DNA of 64,000 bases from Limnospira platensis (GTDB taxonomy: Bacteria > Cyanobacteriota > Cyanobacteriia > Cyanobacteriales > Microcoleaceae). Under the pieces are notes generated by a model. That model was given only the letters and a program-made list of their open reading frames with translations. It searched no databases and was not told the DNA's origin. Of the stretch, positions 18,130 through 27,382 are shown piece by piece. Both the position numbers and the translations under genes were made by a program. The stretch's first letter is position 1, and each line of letters begins with the position of its first letter. The stretch lies in NCBI RefSeq assembly GCF_046480435.1, contig NZ_PKGC01000003.1. One strand, written 5' to 3'.

Positions 18130-19287
18130 ATGAAAGCGATGATTTTGGCTGCTGGTAAGGGGACTCGTGTTCGCCCTATTACTTACACGATACCGAAACC
18201 ATTAATTCCGATTCTTCAAAAGCCAGTAATGGAGTTTTTGGTAGATTTGCTGCGTCGCCATGGTTTTAAGGAAATTATGGTCAATGTAAGCCATTTAGCT
18301 GATGAAATTGAGAACTATTTTCGTGATGGTCAGCGGTTTGGGGTAGAGATTTCTTACTCATTTGAGGGGAGTATCGAAGATGGTCAACTGATAGGTAAGG
18401 CTTTGGGGTCTGCTGGGGGAATGAAAAAAATCCAGGACTTTAACCCATTTTTTGATGATACTTTTGTGGTGTTGTGCGGGGATGCCCTCATTGATTTAGA
18501 CCTGAGTGAGGCGGTAAAATGGCATAAAGAGAAAGGTGCGATCGCTACTGTAGTGATGAAATCTGTACCCAAAGAGGAGGTTTCCAGCTATGGGGTGGTA
18601 GTTACGGATGAAATGGACAGGATTAGGGCTTTTCAGGAAAAACCATCTGTAGAAGAAGCTCTCAGCACCAGTATTAACACGGGAATTTATATCTTTGAGC
18701 CGGAGATATTTGATTACATCCCCTCTGGGTGCGAGTATGATATTGGTAGCCAACTGTTCCCCCATTTGGTGGAAATAGGCGCGCCCTTCTATGGGATTAC
18801 TATGGATTTTCAGTGGGTAGATATTGGGAAGGTTCCCGACTACTGGCGGGCTATTCGCAGTGTGTTACTGGGTGAGGTGAAAAATGTGCCGATCCCCGGT
18901 AGAGAAGTGGCTCCGGGAATTTATACGGGGCTAAATGTGGCAGTGAATTGGGATAAAGTCCATATTGAAGGACCGGTCTATATCGGTGGTATGACCCGCA
19001 TTGAAGATGGTGCAACTATTATTGGTCCGACTATGATAGGTCCGAGTTGCTCAATATGTAGCAACTCCTATGTGAGTAATAGCGTGATTTTCGAGTATTC
19101 TCGGTTGGGGCGTGGGGTGCGCCTGGTAGACAAATTGGTGTTTGGTCGCTACTGTGTGGATAAGCTGGGAGCTTCTATTGATGTTCAGGCGGCGGCTTTG
19201 GATTGGCTGATTACTGATGCTCGACAGGCTGTGGGTGATCCCCCAGAAGAACATCAGGCGATCGCAGATATTCTCAGCACCTCATAA
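18130..19287 (+). CDS. NDP-sugar pyrophosphorylase (mannose-1-P guanylyltransferase/glucose-1-P nucleotidyltransferase-like)
   Basis: Nucleotidyltransferase of 385 aa that makes an activated sugar for surface polysaccharide or glycan synthesis. The N-terminal Rossmann-like domain begins MKAMILAAGKGTRVRP, the pyrophosphorylase signature, followed by IPKPLIPILQKPVMEFLVD. Other motifs are FVVLCGDALIDLDL (metal-binding Asp), FQEKPS and WVDIGKVPDYW. The C-terminal part (about 250-360) has hexapeptide-like left-handed beta-helix repeats (GATIIGPTMIGPSCSICSNS). An in-frame GTG at 18124 is an alternative start. Sugar and nucleotide specificity cannot be settled by eye. The gene ends 16 bp before priA, suggesting cotranscription. 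Confidence 0.85.
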   Translation: MKAMILAAGKGTRVRPITYTIPKPLIPILQKPVMEFLVDLLRRHGFKEIMVNVSHLADEIENYFRDGQRFGVEISYSFEGSIEDGQLIGKALGSAGGMKKIQDFNPFFDDTFVVLCGDALIDLDLSEAVKWHKEKGAIATVVMKSVPKEEVSSYGVVVTDEMDRIRAFQEKPSVEEALSTSINTGIYIFEPEIFDYIPSGCEYDIGSQLFPHLVEIGAPFYGITMDFQWVDIGKVPDYWRAIRSVLLGEVKNVPIPGREVAPGIYTGLNVAVNWDKVHIEGPVYIGGMTRIEDGATIIGPTMIGPSCSICSNSYVSNSVIFEYSRLGRGVRLVDKLVFGRYCVDKLGASIDVQAAALDWLITDARQAVGDPPEEHQAIADILSTS

Positions 19288-19303
19288 CTTTTTGGTAGGT
19301 TGT

Positions 19304-21931
19304 ATGTATAAATCTTCCGTGGTCTTGTACGGGGGGGTTATCGAATCATCCTCTGTTTCGAGCGGGTTATTTCCGAAAAGCGACCCACTTCCCCTAAAAC
19401 TGGCTGAACCTGGTGTATCTTACGGTTCAGAAAAGTTGGGCGGTGATGGTGATTATAAACTGGTTGAGGTTCTAGTGGATATACTCACCCTCCGCCAGAC
19501 AGAAGACACGGAAGACATAGAACAACTTTATACCTACCAAGTGCCCCCTCATTTAGATATTATGCCGGGGGATATTCTCAGTGTCCCCTTTGGGGCTCAA
19601 CAGATAGGGGCGATCGCCATTAGGTTAACATCAGAACTGCCAGAAAATCTGAGGGAACCGGGTAAGGCTACCTCTATCAAGCTGCGTCCGGTAGAAGATA
19701 TCACCGCCAAGGGATTTTTCCCGGCTCATTATTGGCAATTATTACAACAGGTCGCCCAGTATTATCAAACTCCCCTAATTAGGGCGATCCGAACCGCCCT
19801 CCCCCCCGGACTCCTAGGCCGTAGCCAGCGACGTATTCGTTTAGTTAATGATGCCATTCCAGGCGGTGCTGAAGAGTTTTTGCAACCCAAAGCCCAAAGG
19901 ATTTTACAAGTTTTGAAGCAGTCAGCTACAGGAGACTATACCTGGCAGTATTTGCAACGACAAATTAAGGGAGGCTCTCGGGGACTACAGGATCTGATCA
20001 AACGGGGTTGGGTGGAAAGCTATCTGGAACCGCCGACACCACCGCGCCCTAAACTCAGACCAGCAATCACCCTAGTGATAGATTGGGTAGAGTTAGACTT
20101 TATAGATATCACCCCCCGCCAGCGAGAGGTCCTGGAAATTTTGCGGCGGCGGGGTGGGGAAATGTGGGTAACGGATTTATTGCAAACCTGCAATACCAGT
20201 TCTGGGTTACTCAAAACTCTGGAGAAAAAGGGATGTGTGGTAATTGGCGATCGCGAAATTCTACGCACGGAACAGGGTATTCCTACAATAGCCGATCAGC
20301 CTTTATCTCTGACTGAGCATCAACAACAAGCCCTAGATGTGATTTTGGGGTTATCTGGTTTTCATCAACTGCTGTTGCATGGTGTCACAGGTTCGGGCAA
20401 AACTGAGGTATATTTACAGGCGATCGCCCCCATTATCAACCAGGGTAAATCAGCCCTAGTCCTAGTGCCGGAAATTGGCTTAACTCCCCAACTAACCGAT
20501 CGCTTTCGCGCCCGGTTTGGTAATCGGGTATTTGTCTATCATAGTGGTTTGTCAGAAGGTGAACGCTACGACACCTGGCGTAATATGATCGAAGGTACTC
20601 CCCAGGTAGTTATCGGAACGCGATCGGCAATTTTTGCCCCTTTACCCAATTTAGGCTTAATTGTTCTTGATGAAGAACATGACAGCAGCTTTAAACAAGA
20701 CCAGCCACAACCATGCTACCATGCCCGCACTGTCGCAGTATGGCGGGCGGAACTGGAAAACTGCCCCTTAATTTTGGGTTCAGCCACTCCCGCCCTGGAA
20801 ACTTGGCAACATCATCGCCATAATCATAACCCATCCATTCATTATCTATCTCTACCCGAAAGGGTCTTATCTCGCCCTCAGCCTCCTGTAGAAGTAGTTG
20901 ATATGCGTCGGGAATTGAAGCAGGGAAATCGATCCATTTTCAGTAGAAGTCTACAATTGGCGATCGCCTCTTTGCGAGACAATAATCAGCAGGGCATTTT
21001 ATTCATCCACCGTCGCGGACATAGCACCTTTGTTTCCTGTCGCAGTTGTGGCTACGTCATGGAATGTCCCCGTTGTGATGTTTCTCTCTCCTATCACCAC
21101 ATTCACGCCGAAGCTATCCCATACCTACGCTGTCACTACTGCAACCATTCCCAATCCTACCCCCAACGCTGTCCCCAGTGTGACTCTCCCTATTTTAAAC
21201 ATTTTGGCAGTGGGACCCAACGAGTCGCCCAGGAATTAACCCGCCTTTTTCCAGAATTGCGGTTTATCCGTTTTGACAGTGACACCACCCGCACCAAAAA
21301 TGCCCACAGAATTCTCTTAACTCAGTTTGCTAACCGGGAGGCTGATTTATTAGTTGGTACTCAAATGCTCACCAAAGGTTTAGACTTAGACTCTGTAGGG
21401 CTCGTCGGTATTGTCTCCGCTGATGGACTTCTGCACCTGTCCGACTACCGCGCTAATGAACGTGCTTTCCAGACCTTGCTACAGGTAGCCGGACGTGCGG
21501 GACGTGGTAACGACCCCGGACAGGTGATTCTACAAACCTATACCCCCGAACATCCCGTCGTGGAAGCCGTCCGCAACCATGCTTATGATTCTTTTGTCGA
21601 AACCGAGCTACAACACCGCTCAGAGCTGAATTATCCCCCCTCTGGTGGCTTGATTTTACTCCGGTTAAGGGGTTACGATGCGATCGACGTTGAACAAACC
21701 GCCCACCTGATCGCCTCTGAGTTAACTTCTGAGCTGCTTCCGGGAACTTGCGAACTTTTGGGACCCGCACCCGCTCCCATTATGCGTGTTGCTAATCAAT
21801 ACCGCTGGCAGATTTTATTAAAATTCCTCCCAGGTCAGACTACCCCGCCTCCCTCTCTCGCTGCTTTGGCTGAAAAATGCCCCCAGTCTGTTCGCTTTTC
21901 CATTGATGTTGATCCTCTCAGTTTCGGTTAA
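19304..21931 (+). CDS. priA: Primosomal protein N' (PriA replication-restart helicase)
   Basis: PriA, 875 aa, which reloads the replisome at stalled forks. An N-terminal DNA-binding region (LYTYQVPPHLDIMPGDILSV) precedes the helicase. Walker A is GVTGSGKTEVYLQAI (about residue 360), and the DEEH box is IVLDEEHDSSFKQ. Paired zinc-binding clusters lie near residues 570-625: CRSCGYVMECPRCD and CHYCNHSQSYPQRCPQCD. Motifs V/VI appear as LVGTQMLTKGLDLDSVGLV and QVAGRAGRG. The frame is open from 19217 inside the preceding gene, but the ATG at 19304 (after TTGGTAGGTTGT) is the likely start. The N-terminus is longer than E. coli PriA (732 aa). Confidence 0.95.
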   Translation: MYKSSVVLYGGVIESSSVSSGLFPKSDPLPLKLAEPGVSYGSEKLGGDGDYKLVEVLVDILTLRQTEDTEDIEQLYTYQVPPHLDIMPGDILSVPFGAQQIGAIAIRLTSELPENLREPGKATSIKLRPVEDITAKGFFPAHYWQLLQQVAQYYQTPLIRAIRTALPPGLLGRSQRRIRLVNDAIPGGAEEFLQPKAQRILQVLKQSATGDYTWQYLQRQIKGGSRGLQDLIKRGWVESYLEPPTPPRPKLRPAITLVIDWVELDFIDITPRQREVLEILRRRGGEMWVTDLLQTCNTSSGLLKTLEKKGCVVIGDREILRTEQGIPTIADQPLSLTEHQQQALDVILGLSGFHQLLLHGVTGSGKTEVYLQAIAPIINQGKSALVLVPEIGLTPQLTDRFRARFGNRVFVYHSGLSEGERYDTWRNMIEGTPQVVIGTRSAIFAPLPNLGLIVLDEEHDSSFKQDQPQPCYHARTVAVWRAELENCPLILGSATPALETWQHHRHNHNPSIHYLSLPERVLSRPQPPVEVVDMRRELKQGNRSIFSRSLQLAIASLRDNNQQGILFIHRRGHSTFVSCRSCGYVMECPRCDVSLSYHHIHAEAIPYLRCHYCNHSQSYPQRCPQCDSPYFKHFGSGTQRVAQELTRLFPELRFIRFDSDTTRTKNAHRILLTQFANREADLLVGTQMLTKGLDLDSVGLVGIVSADGLLHLSDYRANERAFQTLLQVAGRAGRGNDPGQVILQTYTPEHPVVEAVRNHAYDSFVETELQHRSELNYPPSGGLILLRLRGYDAIDVEQTAHLIASELTSELLPGTCELLGPAPAPIMRVANQYRWQILLKFLPGQTTPPPSLAALAEKCPQSVRFSIDVDPLSFG

Positions 21932-22078
21932 TTATTGCCACTTATCCCCCCACAGCCATAGTTTTTTCCCAACTATCCAGTCATCTCGTATCGTGGATGA
22001 CAAATTTTAGGGCTAGATCTGTTATGGTAAATCCAAAGATTTGGGTATATTAAGGTAGGCACTTTGTCAAATAATTGT

Positions 22079-22084
22079 TATAAT
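22079..22084 (+). promoter_or_regulatory. Candidate -10 box of nblA
   Basis: A perfect TATAAT lies 76 bp upstream of the nblA ATG. There is no good -35 at 17 bp, which would fit an activator-dependent promoter. An NtcA-type GTA-N8-TAC site was looked for and not found at the expected distance. A strong Shine-Dalgarno AAGGAG lies at 22144-22149, 11 bp before the ATG. Confidence 0.4.
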
Positions 22085-22160
22085 TCGTAATAATTTCCGG
22101 GACAAGGGTGGCCATCCTAGAAAATTAACCCAAATTCACTTTTAAGGAGTTCACGTCATC

Positions 22161-22355
22161 ATGGAATCTAGTAGCTTATCTTTGGAACAACAATTTAACC
22201 TGTCCTCCTTTAGAATGCAGGTAAACCAAATGAGCCGGGAACAAGCCCAGGAGTTTTTGGTTGATCTTTACGAACAAATGTTGGTTAGGGAGAATATGTA
22301 TCAGCACTTTCTCAAGTATCAGTGGGGCTTAGAACCCAATTCCGGTGCTGAGTAA
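22161..22355 (+). CDS. nblA: Phycobilisome degradation protein NblA
   Basis: Small helical adaptor of 64 aa that brings Clp protease to phycobilisomes during nitrogen or sulfur starvation. The sequence fits the family: LSLEQQFNLSSFRMQVNQMS at the N-terminus, then REQAQEFLVDLYEQMLVREN and MYQHFLKYQWG. Length is typical (about 60 aa). The strong Shine-Dalgarno AAGGAG at 22144-22149 fixes the start. The gene is monocistronic, between priA and a convergent Nudix gene. Confidence 0.93.
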   Translation: MESSSLSLEQQFNLSSFRMQVNQMSREQAQEFLVDLYEQMLVRENMYQHFLKYQWGLEPNSGAE

Positions 22356-22449
22356 GTGGATATTACCCCCATACTTAGTGGGCCACCTCTGTCTCTTACT
22401 CTCTTTTTCTGAGAAGAAGCGAGTTGGGGGTAGTCGGGTGTTCACTGAC

Positions 22450-22881
22450 TCACATTAGCCTGGGTCGGAGTCCAAAATGGCGAAATTGCAGATAGTCTTG
22501 TAAAATGCGATCGTGGTCAAAGCATAGATCCTGGGGAATGCGCCAGGGCTCAAAGATTTCTAAATTTTGAGCATCATCAGCCGCCTGGGGTTCTCCCTTC
22601 GCCGTAGCGATAAATACCACAGCTAGGGTATGTTGGCGAGGGTCTCGGTTAGGGTCTGAGTAGACATGGAACTGTTGAATTAACGTGACATCTAGCCCCG
22701 TTTCTTCTTTGGCTTCTCTGGTGGCTGCGGTTTCCACTGACTCGCCGTAGTCTACAAATCCTCCAGGAATAGCCCAACCATAGGGGGGGTTTTTCCGTTC
22801 TATTAATACAATCGGTCGCGATCGCCGATCCATAAGTTCGATGATGATATCTACTGTCGGCGCGGGATTACGATAGCTCAT
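22450..22881 (-). CDS. Nudix hydrolase
   Basis: Nudix hydrolase of 143 aa with a perfect Nudix box GX5EX7REUXEEXGU starting at the second Gly of GGFVDYGE, through SVETAATREAKEETGL, near residues 40-63. The preceding PPYGWAIPGG is typical of ADP-ribose pyrophosphatase-like or NrtR-like small Nudix enzymes. The substrate is unknown. It begins 16 bp after the stop of the desaturase-SDR fusion gene on the same strand, so the two are probably cotranscribed. Confidence 0.88.
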   Translation of the reverse strand: MSYRNPAPTVDIIIELMDRRSRPIVLIERKNPPYGWAIPGGFVDYGESVETAATREAKEETGLDVTLIQQFHVYSDPNRDPRQHTLAVVFIATAKGEPQAADDAQNLEIFEPWRIPQDLCFDHDRILQDYLQFRHFGLRPRLM

Positions 22882-22897
22882 TGATGATCATGTCCGT

Positions 22898-24124
22898 CTA
22901 GGTATGCTCAGATTTGCTAAATAACCTGAAATAGGTAGAAACCCAAAACTCTTTAATCGGGATAGCCACAAATGTTAAAGGGTTAATGGTGACAATAATA
23001 GTCCTCACGTCGGACTTGGCTTGTTTGATAATTTGCTTTGCTACCCAGTCCGCTGACATCACCCCAATCGGGTTAAGGTTACTTTTAAAAGGCCCTAAAA
23101 TCAGCTTACGAATCACACAGGGAGAGTCTAGGCGACGTAATGTGATTAAATCCCCTAAAGTGCGTTTACTGAGTTCATACAGAGGACTAAAAGCCGGGCT
23201 AACTTCCGCCTCCGAAGTATTTACCCAGACCTCCTTGCGGGCGATATCTGTGTTGGTGCGAACCGTTTTTAAAAACAATTCTAGCAGTCGCCAACTCGAG
23301 AAAGTATTGATTTCGTAGGATTTGGCGATCGCCTCTGGGGTTCGCTCACCGTGTACATTAATACCATGATTGATAATTAGGATATCTACCGTTTCCAACA
23401 GATTCGCTAATTGTTCCTCTTCGCCTACTTGCCAGGTTATAGTTTTTAGGGGTAATTCTTCCTGGTCAATGGTGACGGTGACAGTTTGGGAAGTTGATGA
23501 TAAAGCGATCGCCTTCGCCCCAGAGTTGTGGAGGTGTTTAAGTAGCGATCGCCCTAAACTCCCAGAAGCGCCAGTCACCGCCACTGTTTTACCTTTTAGA
23601 GAAAGTCCTGTCCCCATAATTTTATCTAAAACCGTGAGAGTCCCGCAAAAGTAGGCATTTTGGTTATCAAAATGGTGTCGCCAGTGATAAGATTGGTTCA
23701 CCAATAACCGCGACGGTGGCTGAGAAAAAGCACCCGGAAGGTGGGTTAAGTCAGTCAGTGTGTCCGCGTTGGGAATTCCTGAACCTCTAGCGATCGCAGG
23801 TAGTAGAAAGCCGAGGGTGTACACTGGACCTGTCAGCGTCAACCAGTGAGGATCTCCTGTCAGCCCATAGATACCCAGCCAAAACCCTAAACTGAATACT
23901 AACATCACCATCGCCTCTGGCACATCATTATACCAGTGTGCTTTCCGATAAATCTCCTCACTTTTGATGCTATAGTCGGGACGAAATACCCGATGATGCC
24001 AAGAATGGAGGCGATACAGGGGTTGCCAAACATGGGCCAGGGCGTGGTAGGTGTCTCGCACTAATTCTACCCATACCACCGAAGCTACTACCCAAGCTGT
24101 ATTTGTGATCACTACCGTTAGCAT
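22898..24124 (-). CDS. Bifunctional fatty acid hydroxylase/sterol desaturase-like and SDR fusion protein
   Basis: Two-part protein of 408 aa. The N-terminal half has hydrophobic segments and His clusters of di-iron membrane hydroxylases: HALAH, LHSWHHRVF and SYHWRHHFDNQ. From about residue 177 there is a short-chain dehydrogenase: KTVAVTGASGSLGRSLLKHL (NAD(P)-binding), LIINHGIN and an active-site YELSK. The fusion implies hydroxylation or desaturation followed by ketone/alcohol redox on a lipid, sterol or carotenoid-like substrate. Similar fusions are known in cyanobacteria; the reaction is not assigned. The start ATG at 24124 gives a hydrophobic N-terminus. It precedes the Nudix gene in an apparent two-gene operon. 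Confidence 0.8.
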   Translation of the reverse strand: MLTVVITNTAWVVASVVWVELVRDTYHALAHVWQPLYRLHSWHHRVFRPDYSIKSEEIYRKAHWYNDVPEAMVMLVFSLGFWLGIYGLTGDPHWLTLTGPVYTLGFLLPAIARGSGIPNADTLTDLTHLPGAFSQPPSRLLVNQSYHWRHHFDNQNAYFCGTLTVLDKIMGTGLSLKGKTVAVTGASGSLGRSLLKHLHNSGAKAIALSSTSQTVTVTIDQEELPLKTITWQVGEEEQLANLLETVDILIINHGINVHGERTPEAIAKSYEINTFSSWRLLELFLKTVRTNTDIARKEVWVNTSEAEVSPAFSPLYELSKRTLGDLITLRRLDSPCVIRKLILGPFKSNLNPIGVMSADWVAKQIIKQAKSDVRTIIVTINPLTFVAIPIKEFWVSTYFRLFSKSEHT

Positions 24125-24356
24125 AAACTTAGAGTTTCAGACCTCATTGATTTTGTGAAAATTTCCCATTTAGCATTGTATATGCCAAAGAGCTGTTAAA
24201 TGTTTGAAACTTCCAGAAAATCTTGATTCTGGCAATTGGGCTGATTATCTCTAACCAAAATGAAGGGTTAGACACCTTCCCCCTCTGACTGGATGCAGAT
24301 GGTTATCTGAATAATAGTGTATACTGAGTTATTTATTCTGATTTGATATAAATGGT

Positions 24357-25664
24357 ATGGGTTCAAAGACCTGGAAACGCTTTGTAGGTTGGGCTTTGTT
24401 GGGTTTGCTGTTGACTTGGGGGGTTAGTTGCGCCTCCCCAACTACTGATCAAAGCGATCGCCGTCAGGTGGAGTTTTGGACAATGCAGCTTCAACCTCAG
24501 TTTAATGACTATTTTAATCAGTTAATTGCTACCTTTGAAAATGATCACCCCGAAGTAAAAATTCGCTGGGTAGATGTACCTTGGTCAGCTATGGAGAGTA
24601 AAATATTGGCGGCGGTGTCCGCCCAAACCGCCCCCGACCTGGTTAATTTGAACCCCGATTTTGCCTCCATGTTGGCGGGTCGCGATGCTTGGTTAAATTT
24701 GGATGAACACCTATCCGAAGAAGTGCGATCGCTATATTTACCCAATATCTGGGAAGCTAATATGATCCAAACCTGCGACGGTGATAATTGTCAAAATCGC
24801 ACCTTTGGCATTCCCTGGTATTTGACTACCCAAATTGTCATTTATAATCAGAATTTACTCAATCAAGCAGGTATTGAAAATCCCCCCACTACCTATCAGG
24901 AACTTGCCACAGTTGCCCAAACTATTCGCCAGAGAACCGGAAAATATGCCCTATTTGTTTCCTTTGTTCCCACCGACTCCGCCCAAGTTTTACAGTCCTT
25001 AGTTCAGATGGGAGTTCAGTTAGTTGATAATAATAGAAAAGCCGCTTTTAATACTCCCGAAGGTCGCGCCGCCTTTCAATATTGGGTTGATTTATATCAA
25101 CAGGATCTGTTACCCAGAGAAGTCTTAACTCAGGGACATCGAAGGGCGATCGAATTGTATCAAGCTGGGGAAATTGCCCTATTGACCACCGGACCTCAAT
25201 TTTTTAGAGCGATCGCAGAAAATGCCCCCGATATCGCCAAAGTTTCCGCCCCGTCTAGCGCCATTACCGGCGAAAATGGTAAAATCTCCGTCGCCGTCAT
25301 GAACCTAGTTATACCCCAAAATACTCGCCACCCAGAAGATGCCATAAATTTTGCCTTATTTGTCACTAATAGTGCCAATCAATTAAACTTTGCCAAAGCC
25401 TCAAACGTCATCCCTTCCAGCATTCAAGCATTAGAAAATCCCTTCTTTCAAAACATCCCACCAGATGCAACACCCCAAGACAAAGCCAGGAAAATTAGCG
25501 CCCAACAGATGCCAAACGCTCAAGTTTTGATTCCACCCCTAGAAGACATCAAAGAATTGCAGACCATTATTTACAACAATTTGCAAGCAGCCATGTTAAA
25601 TCAAAAAACTGTTGATCAGGCGATTTTAGATGCTGAAACAGCTTGGAATCGGCGCTTAAATTAA
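24357..25664 (+). CDS. ABC transporter sugar-binding lipoprotein
   Basis: Family 1 solute-binding protein, 435 aa. It has an N-terminal lipoprotein signal (WALLGLLLTWGVSC, lipidated Cys about residue 26) and should be anchored on the periplasmic side. The body shows VEFWTMQLQPQFNDYFNQLI, TAPDLVNLNPDFASMLAG and GIPWYLTTQIVIYNQNLLNQ, typical of MalE/UgpB-like carbohydrate-binding proteins. No permease or ATPase gene is adjacent, so its partners must be elsewhere. A TATACT box at 24320-24325, 32 bp before the ATG, is a candidate -10. The ligand is unknown. Confidence 0.88.
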   Translation: MGSKTWKRFVGWALLGLLLTWGVSCASPTTDQSDRRQVEFWTMQLQPQFNDYFNQLIATFENDHPEVKIRWVDVPWSAMESKILAAVSAQTAPDLVNLNPDFASMLAGRDAWLNLDEHLSEEVRSLYLPNIWEANMIQTCDGDNCQNRTFGIPWYLTTQIVIYNQNLLNQAGIENPPTTYQELATVAQTIRQRTGKYALFVSFVPTDSAQVLQSLVQMGVQLVDNNRKAAFNTPEGRAAFQYWVDLYQQDLLPREVLTQGHRRAIELYQAGEIALLTTGPQFFRAIAENAPDIAKVSAPSSAITGENGKISVAVMNLVIPQNTRHPEDAINFALFVTNSANQLNFAKASNVIPSSIQALENPFFQNIPPDATPQDKARKISAQQMPNAQVLIPPLEDIKELQTIIYNNLQAAMLNQKTVDQAILDAETAWNRRLN

Positions 25665-25690
25665 GCCTTTAAGTTCAACTCAACCCAACT

Positions 25691-26635
25691 TTATCTAGGG
25701 TGGTTGCTATTCTCATATTCCCTTAAACAACCACCCCATTTTATTCCTATATCCCCTAATAAGCCATGCAAATTATTCGGAATACTCCCAGCCAATGAAC
25801 CTTCTTGCTGCACTAATTCTTGTAGTTCATTTAATCCCTTCATCACCTGATTTTTAACCTCTTGAATTTTCCCGCTAATTTGCGCCGAAAGTTGCTGCTT
25901 TTCCCGGATTTTATCCTGTCTTTTTTCATTCCATATATGGATTTTATCATTAGTCCTGTTGTCTAAATCTTGGCAAATTTTTTTAATCACATTTATCTGA
26001 TGTTGTAAATTAGATACTTCCTGGTTAAGCCGTTGTTTGCGTCCTTCATTTCTTGCATATAATTGTTGCAGTTGATAGTTATGATACTCAAAGCCTTGAC
26101 TATCATCTATCTCTATCTCTAGCCTGAGAATACTGCATTCAATCATACCTTTTTGTTCTTCTAAACTTTTGATATTTTGGAGATTTTTTGACAGAGACTT
26201 AATCAACAACCTTTTCGCATCATTAATATTTTCCGAGAGTTTCCTAATCTCCTCTTCAACCCTACCTTTTCGGCTTTCCAGATAATTAGGATTTTGTAAA
26301 TCCATAACCCTGTTAATTTGGGTATATATATCATCAACAATTGTATTAAATAACTGTAATTTTTCGCGCCGTATCTCATCTTGATAATTGGGAATAGTCC
26401 CATTATCACCCCTCTTAATTTCCCTCAAATAATTTCTAACCACACCCATCAGCATATCATTAGTCTGGTTTTTAAAAATCCTATAACACTCACCAGACAA
26501 ACGATTCCTCTTCAGTAAACAATCATAATCAGTGCATTTATGACGCGCGCGGTCCAGACCTTTAGACTCCTTCAGTATTTCTAATACCACTGGTGGCGAA
26601 GTAGTAAGTTTAGCTTGAGGAATATGATAAAGCAT
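25691..26635 (-). CDS. Hypothetical coiled-coil protein
   Basis: Not recognised. 314 aa, highly charged and rich in Gln, Lys and Glu, with long predicted coiled coils (about residues 115-280: RVEEEIRKLSENINDAKRLL, RKQRLNQEVSNLQHQINVIK, EKRQDKIREKQQLSAQISGK). The N-terminus has a cysteine pair region (HKCTDYDCLLKRNRLSGECY, residues 32-51) and a short helical segment. No signal or membrane segment is seen. The gene is AT-rich relative to neighbours. It lies downstream of the DUF697-SHOCT gene on the same strand, 183 bp apart. It may be a structural or scaffold protein. Confidence 0.6.
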   Translation of the reverse strand: MLYHIPQAKLTTSPPVVLEILKESKGLDRARHKCTDYDCLLKRNRLSGECYRIFKNQTNDMLMGVVRNYLREIKRGDNGTIPNYQDEIRREKLQLFNTIVDDIYTQINRVMDLQNPNYLESRKGRVEEEIRKLSENINDAKRLLIKSLSKNLQNIKSLEEQKGMIECSILRLEIEIDDSQGFEYHNYQLQQLYARNEGRKQRLNQEVSNLQHQINVIKKICQDLDNRTNDKIHIWNEKRQDKIREKQQLSAQISGKIQEVKNQVMKGLNELQELVQQEGSLAGSIPNNLHGLLGDIGIKWGGCLREYENSNHPR

Positions 26636-26818
26636 ACTAGATATAGCATTCCTAATGACAACTCTAGTAGTGCATCCTGATAATTAAGAAACCCAGTTTC
26701 TCCCGTCTGCTGGAAAATAGGGGTGGGAAACATGACCAGAAACCAGGTTTCATAAACCGTGACTATTTAACCATACTTCAGATAATCAGCCAGTTAATTA
26801 ACCCAGAGATAACCTTAC

Positions 26819-27382
26819 CTAAATCCGAGATAATAGTTCTTGTTTTTTCGCTTGAAATTCCTCCTCACTCAAAACACCTTGCTGCTTCAATTGACCCAAT
26901 TTCTCTAAAGTTTGATAGATATTAGCCGCCTCATCAGCCTTGTCTTTTTCCAGGTCAGAAACATAGTTTTTGCCCCTTTCAAAAGCCGATTCATAAGCCC
27001 ACTTAACCTCTTCTTCCGCAAAATTATTCAGAGACCCACCACTAGAAAAATGGTTAATAGCAACCTGTCCCACCGCATAGGTAGAAGCCCCAGAAGTCAA
27101 AGCCATTGAAGTCCCACCAATTAACGAACCAATACCCGGAATTGCCTTAATGAAACTAGAACCCAAACGAGCAATAGTTGTACCTGTTAATGCCGAAACA
27201 AATGCTTTTCCCGTACTAACAGAATAGTTGACTCCATACAGTTTAGCAAGTTCCTGTAGCATTTCCATTTGAATAGCAGTAACTGCCATAAAATCCACTA
27301 TGGGGATAGGGATTAATCCACCTCCCATTGACCAGAGGACGTGATTACGAATAATAGCATCTGCTTCGGTTTTTTTACTCAT
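26819..27382 (-). CDS. DUF697-like membrane protein with C-terminal SHOCT domain
   Basis: Protein of 187 aa. The N-terminal 130 residues contain Gly/Ala-rich hydrophobic segments (LWSMGGGLIPIPIVDFMAVT, LARLYG-like ELAKLYGVNY, SFIKAIPGIGSLIGGTSMAL) as in DUF697/YcjF-type proteins. The last 30 residues (TLEKLGQLKQQGVLSEEEFQ, then AKKQELLSRI) are a clear SHOCT motif, a short helical oligomerisation module. The frame is open to 27439, but the ATG at 27382 (MSKKTEADAII) is more natural. The same membrane module is fused to a GTPase at 1192-2463. Function is unknown; it is probably membrane-associated and oligomeric. Confidence 0.75.
   Translation of the reverse strand: MSKKTEADAIIRNHVLWSMGGGLIPIPIVDFMAVTAIQMEMLQELAKLYGVNYSVSTGKAFVSALTGTTIARLGSSFIKAIPGIGSLIGGTSMALTSGASTYAVGQVAINHFSSGGSLNNFAEEEVKWAYESAFERGKNYVSDLEKDKADEAANIYQTLEKLGQLKQQGVLSEEEFQAKKQELLSRI

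Noticed and set aside
22021..22160. NtcA site upstream of nblA
   Set aside because: No GTA-N8-TAC at the expected distance from the -10 box; starvation control may act otherwise.
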